Positions 1-9,160 are shown, counted from the first letter of the stretch. The stretch is 64,000 nt of DNA from Oxalobacteraceae bacterium (GCA_030698225.1 JAUYNR010000049.1:1-64000); one strand, 5' to 3'. Notes: generated by a model from the letters alone, not told the origin. Program-made: numbers and translations.

Positions 1-4
1 GTTA

Positions 5-119
5 TGCCTGATGACCATAGCAAGTTGGTACCACCCCTTCCCATCCCGAACAGGACCGTGAAACGACTTTGCGCCGATGATAGTGCGTCAACACGTGTGA
101 AAGTAGGTCATCGTCAGGC
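5..119 (+). rRNA. rrf: 5S ribosomal RNA
   Basis: The sequence has the bacterial 5S layout: a 5' arm TGCCTGATGACC pairs with a 3' arm GGTCATCGTCAGGC. Between them are the conserved loop around CCCATCCCGAACAGG and the GCGCCGATGATAGTG block. A rho-independent terminator follows at once, so the window opens at the 3' end of an rrn operon whose 16S and 23S genes lie to the left. The exact mature ends are estimated from pairing. Confidence 0.93.
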
Positions 120-129
120 TGTTATTCCT

Positions 130-163
130 AAAAACCCCCGCCAGAAATGGCGGGGGTTTTTTT
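130..163 (+). terminator. rho-independent terminator of the rRNA operon
   Basis: A perfect inverted repeat of 13 bases (AAAACCCCCGCCA and its complement) encloses a GAAA loop and runs into a T tract, about 12 bases after the 5S end. Confidence 0.93.
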
Positions 164-281
164 ATGCGTGAAACAAAAAACGCCGGATCCCGCTCGCAGC
201 GCACACCGGCAAGCGGCACCTTGCCCCGTAATATTCGGATTGATTTCATTGCAGCCCATTACGATGCGCAATTAATCTACC

Positions 282-836
282 TCAGAATATCAGTTTGGCA
301 CTTAGTGCTGCAAAATTTACGCCGTTGTTCGGGTGCTTGATTCCGCCATTTGAGAAGTGCTGGATTTTCAAGCCGATATCGAGATTGTTGGCAAATACAT
401 AACCTATTCCTATGTGATTTCCAAATTGGAAAGCGGTCGATAAGGTGCGGCCGTTATTGTCATATACCTGGGACATCAGGTGGGCACCGACACCTGCTTC
501 TGCATACGGCCCGGTTCTGCTGTCTTGCTGGAAGCGAAAAACCGGTGTGATACCGATGTCGGTAATATCCTGGGTAACATGCGGCCGATTCTGGTATTGG
601 GTGCCGCGCCATTGCGCCAGGGTCAGATCCCAATAGCCACCGATATGGGTATTGTTCGATTGCCACCATTTGTTGCTCCAGTCCCATTGGGCGCCGAGGC
701 GAACCATTTGCGTTTTGTTGCCGGTAGCTGCCTCGAAGGAGGCAGAGTCGACCGCGTAACTGTTGCCCTGTATGCCGATGATTGCGATGCTTGCGAAAAC
801 AACTTTGAGGGTGTATCGCTTGAACTGTAAGGTCAT
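282..836 (-). CDS. pagL: PagL-like lipid A 3-O-deacylase (outer membrane)
   Basis: An outer-membrane beta-barrel enzyme of the PagL/acyloxyacyl hydrolase family, which removes the 3-O-acyl chain of lipid A. It has an N-terminal signal peptide (about residues 1-28, ending SYA) and barrel-like alternating strands. Near the C-terminus, HFSNGG supplies the family's catalytic His (about residue 160) and Ser (about 162). The residue twelve after the Ser, Glu in Pseudomonas PagL, is Asn here. The chain ends in Phe, as usual for barrel proteins. I chose the ATG at 836 because GAGAG lies about 5 bases upstream; a GTG at 848 is an alternative that would cover that site. It stands alone, divergent from the next gene. 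Confidence 0.85.
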   Translation of the reverse strand: MTLQFKRYTLKVVFASIAIIGIQGNSYAVDSASFEAATGNKTQMVRLGAQWDWSNKWWQSNNTHIGGYWDLTLAQWRGTQYQNRPHVTQDITDIGITPVFRFQQDSRTGPYAEAGVGAHLMSQVYDNNGRTLSTAFQFGNHIGIGYVFANNLDIGLKIQHFSNGGIKHPNNGVNFAALSAKLIF

Positions 837-1007
837 GGCAACTCTCACTTGTCGAGAAAAATGGATTTATTGTGCCATGTTGCCGAGGCGGCGGGGCGGC
901 GGATATGCTCTCTCGGCATTGCATGGCGCAAGAAAGTAGCAACTAAAATTTTTTTCATGCTATTTTCTCTGTCGATTTTGTAAATTTTTTAGCGTGAAGG
1001 AAGCAAT

Positions 1008-1922
1008 ATGAGCGCGAATGCAAGCCTGCCAAAAATTGCTTTTCTCGGTATCGGTTTGATGGGCAAGCCGATGGCATTGCGTTTATTGGGTGCGGGTTAT
1101 CCGCTGGTGGCGTGGAATCGGACCCGCAGCAAGGCGGAGGAATTGATACCGCAGGGTGCGCTGGTTGCTGCATCGGCTTTGGAAGCGGTGCGCGCTGCAC
1201 AGATCGTTATTACCATGCTGGAAGCCGGGCCAGTAGTGGCGCAGGTTATCGATGCGGCGCGGACAGGATTTTCTGCCGATACCCTGGTTATCGATATGAG
1301 TTCAACCCGCCAATCGGAAGCCCGGGCGTTGCATGCTGAGTTGCGACAGCAGCGCATTGGGTTCATCGATGCGCCGGTTTCCGGCGGCGTGCTCGGGGCT
1401 GAAGCCGGTTCGCTGGCGATCATGGTGGGCGGCAGCGCTGTGGATTTTGCCAGAGCCGAGCCGATTTTGCGCAGCATGGGCCGTCCTACGCTGGTAGGGC
1501 CGGCTGGGTGCGGGCAGATCGCAAAGTTGTGCAATCAGTTAATTGTCGGCGGCACTCTCAACATCATTGCGGAAGCCTTGTTGCTGGCGCAGGCCGGCGG
1601 CGCTGATCCGACGGCAGTAAGGTCAGCTCTTCGCGGCGGTTTTGCCGAGAGCCGTTTGCTTGAGGTGCATGGCGAGCGCATGCTGGCGCGCAATTTTTTG
1701 CCGGGCGGACAGGTTAAAAGCCAGAGCAAGGATCTGGATAATGTATTGCTGGCTGCCGCAGATGCCGGACTTGTGCTGCCGCTGGCTGAGCACGTCACGC
1801 AGCAGTATCACAGTATTCTTGCCGCCGTGCCGCATGCCGATCAATCGGCTATCTTGTTGGCGCTTGAGGCAATCAATCCCAGCCTGCGTCTGGGTACGGC
1901 GGCTGATCGCTTGCCGGAATAA
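1008..1922 (+). CDS. NAD(P)-dependent beta-hydroxyacid dehydrogenase (tartronate semialdehyde reductase / 3-hydroxyisobutyrate dehydrogenase family)
   Basis: A 304-residue cytoplasmic oxidoreductase. The N-terminal Rossmann motif GIGLMG lies at residues 14-19, followed by NRT at about 37-39, which often points to NADP. The substrate motif DAPVSGG is at 121-127 and the family catalytic Lys is K173 within GQIAKLCNQ. SQSKDLDN in the C-terminal helical domain also fits. Members reduce tartronate semialdehyde to glycerate or oxidise 3-hydroxyisobutyrate, and sequence alone does not decide between them. A glycerate kinase is encoded at 17.2 kb but is not adjacent. The start is supported by AAGGAAG just upstream. 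Confidence 0.85.
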   Translation: MSANASLPKIAFLGIGLMGKPMALRLLGAGYPLVAWNRTRSKAEELIPQGALVAASALEAVRAAQIVITMLEAGPVVAQVIDAARTGFSADTLVIDMSSTRQSEARALHAELRQQRIGFIDAPVSGGVLGAEAGSLAIMVGGSAVDFARAEPILRSMGRPTLVGPAGCGQIAKLCNQLIVGGTLNIIAEALLLAQAGGADPTAVRSALRGGFAESRLLEVHGERMLARNFLPGGQVKSQSKDLDNVLLAAADAGLVLPLAEHVTQQYHSILAAVPHADQSAILLALEAINPSLRLGTAADRLPE

Positions 1923-2017
1923 CAGCGCGTTGAGAGCGGCAGCATTCTGCTCCTTTCACGGCAACGGGCAGTATTGCATCAAGGGTTTTGTCGTTCCTGC
2001 TAAATCTATTAAATGCA

Positions 2018-2090
2018 GGGGTATGTGTTTTTTTGCGCAATTTTCCGCATATGAATATAGCGACAGTAAAATATACGGAATGTAGTATAT
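2018..2090 (+). repeat. 73-bp intergenic repeat (family A), copy 1, forward
   Basis: Carries the family blocks GGGGTATG, TTTTCCGCATA, AAAATA and TAGTATAT at the usual spacing. It fills the gap between two convergent genes and stops exactly one base before the stop codon of the M20 peptidase gene. Confidence 0.8.
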
Positions 2091-3296
2091 TTACAATCCC
2101 GGGTCTGGGTGCGAGAGCAGGGTTTGCGCCAGGCGGACCCAGTAGGTGGCTCCGATCGGCAGCAGTGCATCGTTGAAGTCGTAGCTCGGGTTGTGCAGAT
2201 TGCATGGCCCCAGCCCGTGTCCGCTGCTGCGGTGATCGCCTTCGCCATTGCCGATGAATACATAGCAGCCCGGTTTTTCCTGCAGCATGAAGGCAAAATC
2301 TTCGGCGCCCATCGTGGGTTCGACCTGCGCGTTGACACGCTGCGCACCCACGATCGATTGCAGCACGGCAAGCGCTGCGGCGGTTTGCTGCGGGTGGTTG
2401 ACCAGCGGCGGGTAATTGCGTTTGAACTCGAACTTCAACTCGGCGTCGAAAGCGCTGGCGGTATGCCGGGCAATCTCGCGCATGCGCCGCTCGATCAGGT
2501 CCAGCACGTCGATGCTGAAGGTGCGCACGGTGCCGATCAAGGTGGCGTCATCCGGAATCACGTTGGTGGCGCTGCCGGCGTGGATTTGCGTGATCGACAG
2601 TACCGCGGCATCGTTCGGATTCTTGTTGCGGCTGATGATGGTTTGCCAGCTTTGCGCAATCTGTACTGCCACCATGACCGGATCGATGCCTTTGTGCGGT
2701 TGCGCCGCATGGCCGCCCTTGCCGCTGACGATGACTTCAAACTCGTTGCTGGACGCCATCATCGGCCCAGGCGTGACGCCGAAGCTGCCGACTTCCATGC
2801 CGGGCCAGTTGTGCATGCCGTACACCGCATCCATCGGGCATTGCGCAAACAGGCCGTCTTCGATCATCTTGCGCGCGCCGCCGCCGCCTTCCTCCGCCGG
2901 CTGAAAAATCAGGTAAACGGTGCCGTCGAAATCGCGCTGCTTGGACAAATAATGGGCGGCGCCCAGCAGCATCGCAGTATGGCCGTCGTGGCCGCAGGCG
3001 TGCATCTTGCCGTCGTGACGGGAAGCGTGCGCGAAGGTATTGATCTCCTGCATCGGCAGCGCATCCATGTCGGCCCGCATGCCGATCGAACGCGTGCTGC
3101 TGCCGCTCTTGATGATGCCGACTACGCCTGTGCCACCGATGCCGCGCAGGATCGGAATGCCCCATTCTGTGAGCTTGGCGGCCACCAGATCGGCGGTGCG
3201 CTGTTCTTCGTAGCATAGCTCCGGATAAGCGTGGATGTCGCGGCGGATCTGCTGCAGTTCGGCCTGGAACTGCATGATCGGATCGAGTAATTGCAT
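2091..3296 (-). CDS. M20 family amidohydrolase (hippurate hydrolase / N-acyl-amino-acid amidohydrolase type)
   Basis: A 401-residue M20D-type metallohydrolase predicted to cleave an N-acyl or amide bond of an amino acid derivative, related to HipO/AbgB/IAA-amino acid hydrolases. Metal-binding motifs are visible: HACGHDGH (C101, H103, H106), PAEEGGGG (E135/E136) and MHNWPG (H162), with a late GAEDFAFM loop. The dimerisation (lid) domain occupies roughly residues 180-290. The ATG at 3296 is preceded by GGAGAG; longer upstream readings have no such site and would extend into the divergent gene. It is divergent from the molybdopterin oxidoreductase. The true substrate cannot be read from sequence. 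Confidence 0.88.
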   Translation of the reverse strand: MQLLDPIMQFQAELQQIRRDIHAYPELCYEEQRTADLVAAKLTEWGIPILRGIGGTGVVGIIKSGSSTRSIGMRADMDALPMQEINTFAHASRHDGKMHACGHDGHTAMLLGAAHYLSKQRDFDGTVYLIFQPAEEGGGGARKMIEDGLFAQCPMDAVYGMHNWPGMEVGSFGVTPGPMMASSNEFEVIVSGKGGHAAQPHKGIDPVMVAVQIAQSWQTIISRNKNPNDAAVLSITQIHAGSATNVIPDDATLIGTVRTFSIDVLDLIERRMREIARHTASAFDAELKFEFKRNYPPLVNHPQQTAAALAVLQSIVGAQRVNAQVEPTMGAEDFAFMLQEKPGCYVFIGNGEGDHRSSGHGLGPCNLHNPSYDFNDALLPIGATYWVRLAQTLLSHPDPGL

Positions 3297-3496
3297 GGTG
3301 CTCTCCAAATTTTTTTGTCTGGCAAGGCTGACAATACGAACGGGTATGGTAACGCCATCGGCAATGCGCGTGTGGATGCCCGGTGGCGCTGATGGTGGTG
3401 TTGGATCAAGGCGGGGGAAGCGCAGTTTCTGCCAATCTGGATTACAGTACAGGATCCAAATCCTGCCGAAACCATTGAACCCGAGTGAAAAATCCG

Positions 3497-5581
3497 ATGA
3501 CATCCTCGACCATCCGCGCGGCCTGTCCGCACGACTGCCCCGATACCTGTGCGCTGCTGGTGACCGTCCAGGATGGCGTGGCCACTGAAGTGCGTGGCGA
3601 CCCCGACCATCCGACCACGGCCGGCGTGCTGTGCACCAAGGTCGCGCGCTATGTCGAGCGCACTTATCACCAGGACCGGCTGCTGACGCCGATGAAACGC
3701 ATCGGCAAGAAAGGCGAGGGCAAGTTCGCGCCGATCAGTTGGGAGGAGGCAATCGCAACCATCGCGGCACGCCTGCAGGGCATTACTGCACGCGGTGGTG
3801 ATGCCGCGCAAGCGATCCTGCCGTACAGCTATGCCGGCACCATGGGCCTGGTACAGGGCGAATCGATGGCGATGCGGTTTTTTAACAAGCTCGGCGCCTC
3901 CCGGCTGGAGCGCACCATTTGCGCTGCCGCCGGTGGCGAGGGCTACAAATATACTGTTGGCGCGCGGATCGGCACCGATGTCGAGCAGACCGAACATGCG
4001 AGGCTGATCCTGATCTGGGGCGGCAACCCGATCGCCTCCAACCTGCATTTCTGGATGCGCGCACAACAGGCCAAGCGCAACGGCGCCAAGCTGATCGCGA
4101 TCGACCCGTACCGCTCGCTGACCGCGGAGAAATGCCATCAGCACATTGCGCTGCTGCCCGGCACCGATGCCGCGCTGGCGCTCGGCCTGATGCATGTGCT
4201 GATAGCCGAAAATTTGACAGATCGGGATTACATAGACCGCTACACCGAAGGCTACACGCAGCTCAGTGAGCGGGTTGCCGAGTGGCCGCCGCAGCGCGTC
4301 GCTGCAACCTGCGGCATCAGCGTCGACGAAGTATTGCAACTGGCGCGCGATTACGGCGCCACCGCGCAGCGCGGCGAAGCGACCCTGATCCGGCTCAATT
4401 ACGGCGTCCAGCGCACCCACGGCGGCGGCATGGCGGTGCGCAATGTGGCTTGCCTGCCGGCTCTGGTGGGAGCCTGGCGCCATGCCGCGGGCGGTGTCCT
4501 GCTGTCCAGTTCGGACGCATTCCCGAAAGATCGTGCGGCGCTGGAGCGGCCCGATTTGCTGGCCGGGCGCACCCCGCGCAGCATCAATATGGTGACCATA
4601 GGCGACGACTTGCTGCGCGATGCGAGCACCGAGTTCGGCCCCAGGATCGAAGCGCTGATCGTGTACAACTCGAACCCGGTGGCGGTTGCGCCGGAGTCCA
4701 GCAAGGTGGCGCAGGGCTTTGCGCGGGACGACCTGTTTACCGTGGTGCTGGAGCATTTTCAGACCGACACTGCCGATTACGCCGACATCCTGCTGCCTGC
4801 CACCACCCAGCTCGAGCATGTCGACATCCATTCGACCTACGGCCACATGTACATGATGGCGAACAATCCGGCGATAGCGCCGCTGGGCCAGGCGAAGCCG
4901 AATGCCGAGATTTTCCGCCTGCTGGCGGCGCGCATGGGATTTTCGGAACCGTGTTTCCAGGACAGCGACGACGTCATCGCGGCACAGGCATTCCGCGCCG
5001 ACGACGCGCGTGTCGCCGGCCCTTACTGGGAACAACTGAAGCGGCAGGGCTGGCAAAAAATGCGGATGCCGGATGCGCCGTTCGCGCATGGCGGCTTTCC
5101 GACCGCGTCCGGCAAATGCGCGCTGTATTCGCAGCCTATGGCCGACGCCGGCCTCGACCCGCTGCCGGGCTATAACGCGCCGCACGAATCGGTGGCCAGC
5201 GATCCGGCGCTGGCCGCGCGCTATCCGCTGGCGATGATCTCGCCGCCGGCCCGCAATTTCCTCAATTCCACCTTCGTCAACGTGCAAAGCCTGCGCGACA
5301 CCGAAGGCGAACCGCGCCTGGACATGCATCCTACCGACGCCGCGGCGCGCGCCATTGCGCAAGGCGACAGCGTGCGCATCTTCAACGACCGCGGCAGCTT
5401 TGTGTGCCGGGTGCGCATCACCGACAAGGTGCGCGCCGGGCTGGTGGTCGGGCTGTCGATCTGGTGGAAAAAATATGCGGCCGACGGCAAGAACGTGAAC
5501 CAGGTTACCAGCCAGCGCCTGACCGACATGGGACGCGGGCCAACTTTCTACGACGTGCTGGTGGAGGTCGAAAAAGTGTGA
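3497..5581 (+). CDS. molybdopterin-dependent oxidoreductase (BisC/anaerobic dehydrogenase family) with N-terminal [4Fe-4S] site
   Basis: A cytoplasmic molybdopterin enzyme of about 694 residues. No Tat or Sec signal is visible. C10, C14, C18 and C46 form the N-terminal [4Fe-4S] pattern (CPHDCPDTC then VLCTK). Next come the molybdopterin oxidoreductase domain with the dinucleotide-binding segment LIWGGNPIASN and a C-terminal dinucleotide-binding domain (about 585-690). Members act on diverse substrates (formate, sulfoxides, N-oxides, others) and the substrate here is unknown. The ATG at 3497 is chosen; a GTG at 3485 in frame adds four residues. The 3' end overlaps the next gene by four bases, so the two are probably translationally coupled. 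Confidence 0.86.
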   Translation: MTSSTIRAACPHDCPDTCALLVTVQDGVATEVRGDPDHPTTAGVLCTKVARYVERTYHQDRLLTPMKRIGKKGEGKFAPISWEEAIATIAARLQGITARGGDAAQAILPYSYAGTMGLVQGESMAMRFFNKLGASRLERTICAAAGGEGYKYTVGARIGTDVEQTEHARLILIWGGNPIASNLHFWMRAQQAKRNGAKLIAIDPYRSLTAEKCHQHIALLPGTDAALALGLMHVLIAENLTDRDYIDRYTEGYTQLSERVAEWPPQRVAATCGISVDEVLQLARDYGATAQRGEATLIRLNYGVQRTHGGGMAVRNVACLPALVGAWRHAAGGVLLSSSDAFPKDRAALERPDLLAGRTPRSINMVTIGDDLLRDASTEFGPRIEALIVYNSNPVAVAPESSKVAQGFARDDLFTVVLEHFQTDTADYADILLPATTQLEHVDIHSTYGHMYMMANNPAIAPLGQAKPNAEIFRLLAARMGFSEPCFQDSDDVIAAQAFRADDARVAGPYWEQLKRQGWQKMRMPDAPFAHGGFPTASGKCALYSQPMADAGLDPLPGYNAPHESVASDPALAARYPLAMISPPARNFLNSTFVNVQSLRDTEGEPRLDMHPTDAAARAIAQGDSVRIFNDRGSFVCRVRITDKVRAGLVVGLSIWWKKYAADGKNVNQVTSQRLTDMGRGPTFYDVLVEVEKV

Positions 5582-6654
5582 AACTGAGCATGAAAATGCG
5601 CATGGCGGTCCTGCTCACCCTGAGCGGCTTGCTATGCGGCTGTGCGCAATTGGGTTATATGGTGCAAGCCGCACATGGACAATCCGTGCTGCTGTCTGCG
5701 GCGCGGCCGATCGACGATTGGCTGGCCGACCCGCAAGCCGACCTGAGCCTGAAGAACAAACTCGCCACCGCCAGGACCATCCGCGCCTTTGCGGTGCGCG
5801 AACTGGGCTTGCCGGATAACGCCAGCTACACCACCTACGCCGCGCTGCGGCGCCCGTTCGTATTGTGGAACGTGGTCGCCACCCCCGCCTTGTCGCTGAA
5901 GCCGAAACAATGGTGCTTCCCAGTGGCTGGCTGCGTCAGCTATCGCGGCTATTACGAACAGGCGCAAGCCCAGGCCGAGGCGCTGGCCTTGCGCGCCGCG
6001 GGTTACGACGTCCAGGTCGCGGGTGTGCCGGCATACTCGACTCTGGGCTGGTTCAGCGATCCGGTGATTTCGACTTTCATCCATTATCCGGATGCCGAAC
6101 TGGCGCGGCTGATGTTCCACGAACTGGCGCATCAGGTGGCGTATGCGCCGGGCGACTCGGCGTTCAACGAATCATTTGCGACCACGGTGGAACAGGCCGG
6201 CTTGCAGCGCTGGCTGGACCTGCATGGCGACGCCAAAATGCGCCAGGCGTATGCGGTGCATGCGGCGCGCAAGGGGGACTTTCTAGCATTGCTGCTGCGG
6301 CACCGACAGGCATTGGAAGCCAACTACGCGGGGCAAGTCTCCAATACGGAAAAACTGCTGCGCAAAGCCGAAATCTTCCAGGCGTTGCAGGACGAATACC
6401 AGACCCTGAAACAGTCGTGGGACGGTTATGCCGGTTACGACCGCTGGTTTGCAGAGCCGCTGTCAAATGCCCACCTGGCTGCGGTGGCGACCTATCATGA
6501 TTTGGTGCCGGGGTTTCGCACCCTGCTGGAAAAGGATAATCGTTTCGATCGTTTTTATGCGGACGTCAAGGCCCTGGCCAATCTCGACCGGAACGAGCGC
6601 CACCGGCGCTTGCGGGGACTTGCCTCCATCATGCTAAAAGCCGACTCGCAGTAG
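5578..6654 (+). CDS. putative zinc aminopeptidase lipoprotein (COG4324-like)
   Basis: An exported lipoprotein: a basic N-terminus, a hydrophobic stretch and a lipobox LCGC with the acylated Cys at about residue 22. HELAHQ (H181, E182, H185) followed by Glu at about 198 in NESFATTVEQ gives an HExxH-x12-E zinc site. The family is annotated as predicted aminopeptidase; its biological role is poorly known. The GTG at 5578 is chosen because GGAGG lies ten bases upstream and it overlaps the previous stop as GTGTGA; ATG at 5590 is the alternative. Coupling to the molybdopterin enzyme is seen directly, but a functional link is inference. Confidence 0.78.
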   Translation: MKLSMKMRMAVLLTLSGLLCGCAQLGYMVQAAHGQSVLLSAARPIDDWLADPQADLSLKNKLATARTIRAFAVRELGLPDNASYTTYAALRRPFVLWNVVATPALSLKPKQWCFPVAGCVSYRGYYEQAQAQAEALALRAAGYDVQVAGVPAYSTLGWFSDPVISTFIHYPDAELARLMFHELAHQVAYAPGDSAFNESFATTVEQAGLQRWLDLHGDAKMRQAYAVHAARKGDFLALLLRHRQALEANYAGQVSNTEKLLRKAEIFQALQDEYQTLKQSWDGYAGYDRWFAEPLSNAHLAAVATYHDLVPGFRTLLEKDNRFDRFYADVKALANLDRNERHRRLRGLASIMLKADSQ

Positions 6655-6782
6655 AGAGATCGCTCTGTTACTGTGCAAAGGGCTTGCGCTGGCACGCCGC
6701 GACCGATAGGATTGCAAAATAAAAAGAAACAACCGTGCTTTTTGCGGAATCTGACAACAACAATCGAGACGAGGGGCTGATC

Positions 6783-8465
6783 ATGGATAAAATCTGGCTG
6801 AAGCACTACCCGGCAGGCGTACCGAGCGAAATCGACTTCACCCAATACCGCTCGCTGGCGCATCTGTTCGACGAGGCGTTTCACAAATATGCAGCGCGCA
6901 ACGCCTTCGTCTGCATGGACAAGTTCCTCACTTACGGAGAAGTCGATGCGCTTTCCAGAAAGCTCGGCGCCTGGCTGCAAGGCCGCGGCCTGGCCAAAGG
7001 CGCGCGGGTCGCGATCATGATGCCGAATGTGCTGCAGTATCCGGTGGCGATCGCGGGCATCCTGCGCGCCGGCTACACGGTGGTCAACGTCAACCCGCTA
7101 TACACCGCGCGCGAACTGGAGCATCAGCTCAAGGATAGCGGCGCCGAAGCCATCATCATCCTGGAAAATTTCGCCACCACGCTGGAGCATGTGATCGCCA
7201 AAACCGGCATCAAGCATGTGGTGGTGGCCAGCATGGGCGATCTGCTGGGCGGCATCAAGGGCGCCATCGTCAATTTCGTGGTGCGCAAGGTCAAGAAAAT
7301 GGTGCCCGCGTACACCCTGCCGAACCCGATCCGCTTCAACCGGATGATGGCCGACGCCGCCAGCCTGAGCCTGCGTCCGGTCGAGCTCAACCACGACGAT
7401 ATCGCATTCCTGCAATACACCGGCGGCACTACCGGCCTGTCGAAGGGGGCGATGCTGTCGCATCGCAACGTGATCGCCAACGTGCTGCAAAATGAGGCAT
7501 GGCTGCAGCCGGCGCTGGCGAAAGAGCCGCGCGTTGAGCAACTGACGATGGTATGCGCGTTGCCGCTATATCACATCTTCGCGTTGACGATTTGCGGCCT
7601 GCTGGGCACCCGCATCGGCGCGCTGAATATCCTGGTGCCGAATCCGCGCGACTTCGCCGGCTTCGTCAAGGAATTGTCCAAATACAAGTTCAATATTTTC
7701 CCGGCAGTAAACACACTGTTCAATGCGCTGTTGAATACTCCCGGCTTCGATAAACTCGATTTTTCCGGTCTCAAGGTCGCAAGCGGCGGCGGCATGACGG
7801 TGCAAAAAGTGGTCGCCGATAAATGGTTCAAGGTCACCGGCTGCCAGATTGCCGAAGGTTACGGCCTGTCCGAGACCTCGCCGGTTGCCACTGCCAACCC
7901 GGCTGTCAGTACCGAATTCTCCGGCACCATCGGGATGCCGATCCCGTCTACCGAGATCGCCATTCTCGATGACAACGGCCAGCCGGTGCCGTTGGGCCAG
8001 GCCGGCGAGATCGCGATCCGCGGCCCGCAAGTGATGGTCGGATATTGGCAGCGCCCCGACGAAACCGCGCGCGCGATGACGCAGGACGGATTCTTCAAAT
8101 CGGGCGATATCGGCATCATGGACCAGCGCGGCTATACCCGCATCGTCGATCGCAAGAAAGACATGATCCTGGTGTCCGGCTTTAACGTCTACCCGAACGA
8201 GATCGAAGGTGTGGTGGCCGAGCACCCGGGCGTGCTGGAATGCGCGTGCATCGGCGTGCCGGACGAACATTCGGGCGAAGCGGTGAAATTGTTTGTGGTG
8301 CGCAAGGACCCGTCGCTGACGCTCGAGGAACTGCAGCGCTTCTGCAAGGAACAGCTGACCGGTTACAAGCGACCGAAGTACATCGAGTTCCGCACCGTAC
8401 TGCCGAAGACCAACGTCGGAAAAATCCTGCGGCGCGAACTGCGCGACGAGAAAGAGGCCGCTTGA
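6783..8465 (+). CDS. fadD: long-chain fatty acid-CoA ligase
   Basis: A 560-residue AMP-forming acyl-CoA synthetase (ANL superfamily) that activates fatty acids with ATP and CoA for beta-oxidation or lipid synthesis. The AMP-binding P-loop YTGGTTGLSKGA is at about 211-222, EGYGLSETSP is the adenine-binding motif, KSGDIG and DRKKDMILVSGFNVYP form the hinge, and the C-terminal lysine region includes NVGKILRREL. GAGGGG lies seven bases before the ATG. It is followed by a strong terminator and converges on a thioesterase gene. Confidence 0.93.
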   Translation: MDKIWLKHYPAGVPSEIDFTQYRSLAHLFDEAFHKYAARNAFVCMDKFLTYGEVDALSRKLGAWLQGRGLAKGARVAIMMPNVLQYPVAIAGILRAGYTVVNVNPLYTARELEHQLKDSGAEAIIILENFATTLEHVIAKTGIKHVVVASMGDLLGGIKGAIVNFVVRKVKKMVPAYTLPNPIRFNRMMADAASLSLRPVELNHDDIAFLQYTGGTTGLSKGAMLSHRNVIANVLQNEAWLQPALAKEPRVEQLTMVCALPLYHIFALTICGLLGTRIGALNILVPNPRDFAGFVKELSKYKFNIFPAVNTLFNALLNTPGFDKLDFSGLKVASGGGMTVQKVVADKWFKVTGCQIAEGYGLSETSPVATANPAVSTEFSGTIGMPIPSTEIAILDDNGQPVPLGQAGEIAIRGPQVMVGYWQRPDETARAMTQDGFFKSGDIGIMDQRGYTRIVDRKKDMILVSGFNVYPNEIEGVVAEHPGVLECACIGVPDEHSGEAVKLFVVRKDPSLTLEELQRFCKEQLTGYKRPKYIEFRTVLPKTNVGKILRRELRDEKEAA

Positions 8466-8483
8466 GCGGTGGCGCGTACCATC

Positions 8484-8514
8484 AAAAAAACCGCCTTTTT
8501 TAAGGCGGTTTTTT
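8484..8514 (+). terminator. rho-independent terminator after fadD
   Basis: AAAAAACCGCCTT and AAGGCGGTTTTTT form a 13-base inverted repeat with a short T-rich loop. Because both arms end in A or T runs it can act in both directions. Confidence 0.9.
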
Positions 8515-8536
8515 ATCGGAAATGTATATTATTTGC

Positions 8537-8608
8537 AGGGTATATGCAAAAACATATGCTTTTCCGCATATGATCAATGCGTATTTAAAAATACATAAGC
8601 CAGTATAT
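8537..8608 (+). repeat. 73-bp intergenic repeat (family A), copy 2, forward
   Basis: Blocks GGGTATATG, TTTTCCGCATA, AAAAATACAT and CCAGTATAT are present. The central dyad reads CGCAT-ATGATCA-ATGCG. Two extra small dyads flank it (ATATG/CATAT and GTATTT/AAATAC). It lies in a convergent gap and ends two bases before the thioesterase stop codon. Confidence 0.85.
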
Positions 8609-8610
8609 TT

Positions 8611-9072
8611 TTATATATCAGCGTCTGCGCCAGCCTTTGTCAGCGATTCCAGCGGCGGAATCGGGCGCGGTTTGCGGTCTTCGCCGGTGGCGACGTAGGT
8701 CAGCGTGGCTTCGGTGACCTTGACCGTTTCGGCTTCCAGCCGGTTGCGCTCCGCATACACTTCGACGTTGACGGTAACCGAGGTGATGCCGACCTTCACC
8801 ACTTCGGCATAGAACGACAGCAGATCGCCGACGAACACCGGATGCTTGAACAGGAAGGAATTCACCGCGATCGTCGCGACCCGGCCATTGGCGCGTCGGG
8901 TGGCAGGAATCGCGCCGGCGATATCGACCTGGGCCATGATCCAGCCGCCGAAAACGTCGCCGTGGATATTCGCATCCGACGGTATCGGCATCACCCGCAG
9001 CGTCGGCATGATGCCGGGAGGCAGGCCCTGGTAGATTGCGGTTGGAGTTTTGTTTTTTGGTGTCGGCGTCAT
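8611..9072 (-). CDS. acyl-CoA thioesterase, hotdog fold (YciA-like)
   Basis: A 153-residue single hotdog-domain protein that hydrolyses acyl-CoA thioesters. The family signature is clear: IHGDVFGGWIMAQVDIAG carries the catalytic Asp and the helix of the fold, followed by AVNSFLFKHPVFVGDLLSFYAEV. It sits convergent to fadD, so activation and hydrolysis of acyl-CoA are encoded side by side but on opposite strands. The start ATG has only a weak ribosome-binding site. Confidence 0.88.
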   Translation of the reverse strand: MTPTPKNKTPTAIYQGLPPGIMPTLRVMPIPSDANIHGDVFGGWIMAQVDIAGAIPATRRANGRVATIAVNSFLFKHPVFVGDLLSFYAEVVKVGITSVTVNVEVYAERNRLEAETVKVTEATLTYVATGEDRKPRPIPPLESLTKAGADADI

Positions 9073-9160
9073 GGATTTTCTCGGAAGGGCTACAATTCAA
9101 GGCTGTGCATTCATCGCGCAACAGCATCCCTGATTGAATCATAAAAGAGCCACTTGTGCC

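Noticed and set aside
3122-5362. Very long open frame on the minus strand (746 codons)
   Set aside because: It lies opposite the molybdopterin oxidoreductase gene, is rich in Arg, Gly and His, and has no family motif. It is a GC-rich antisense shadow.
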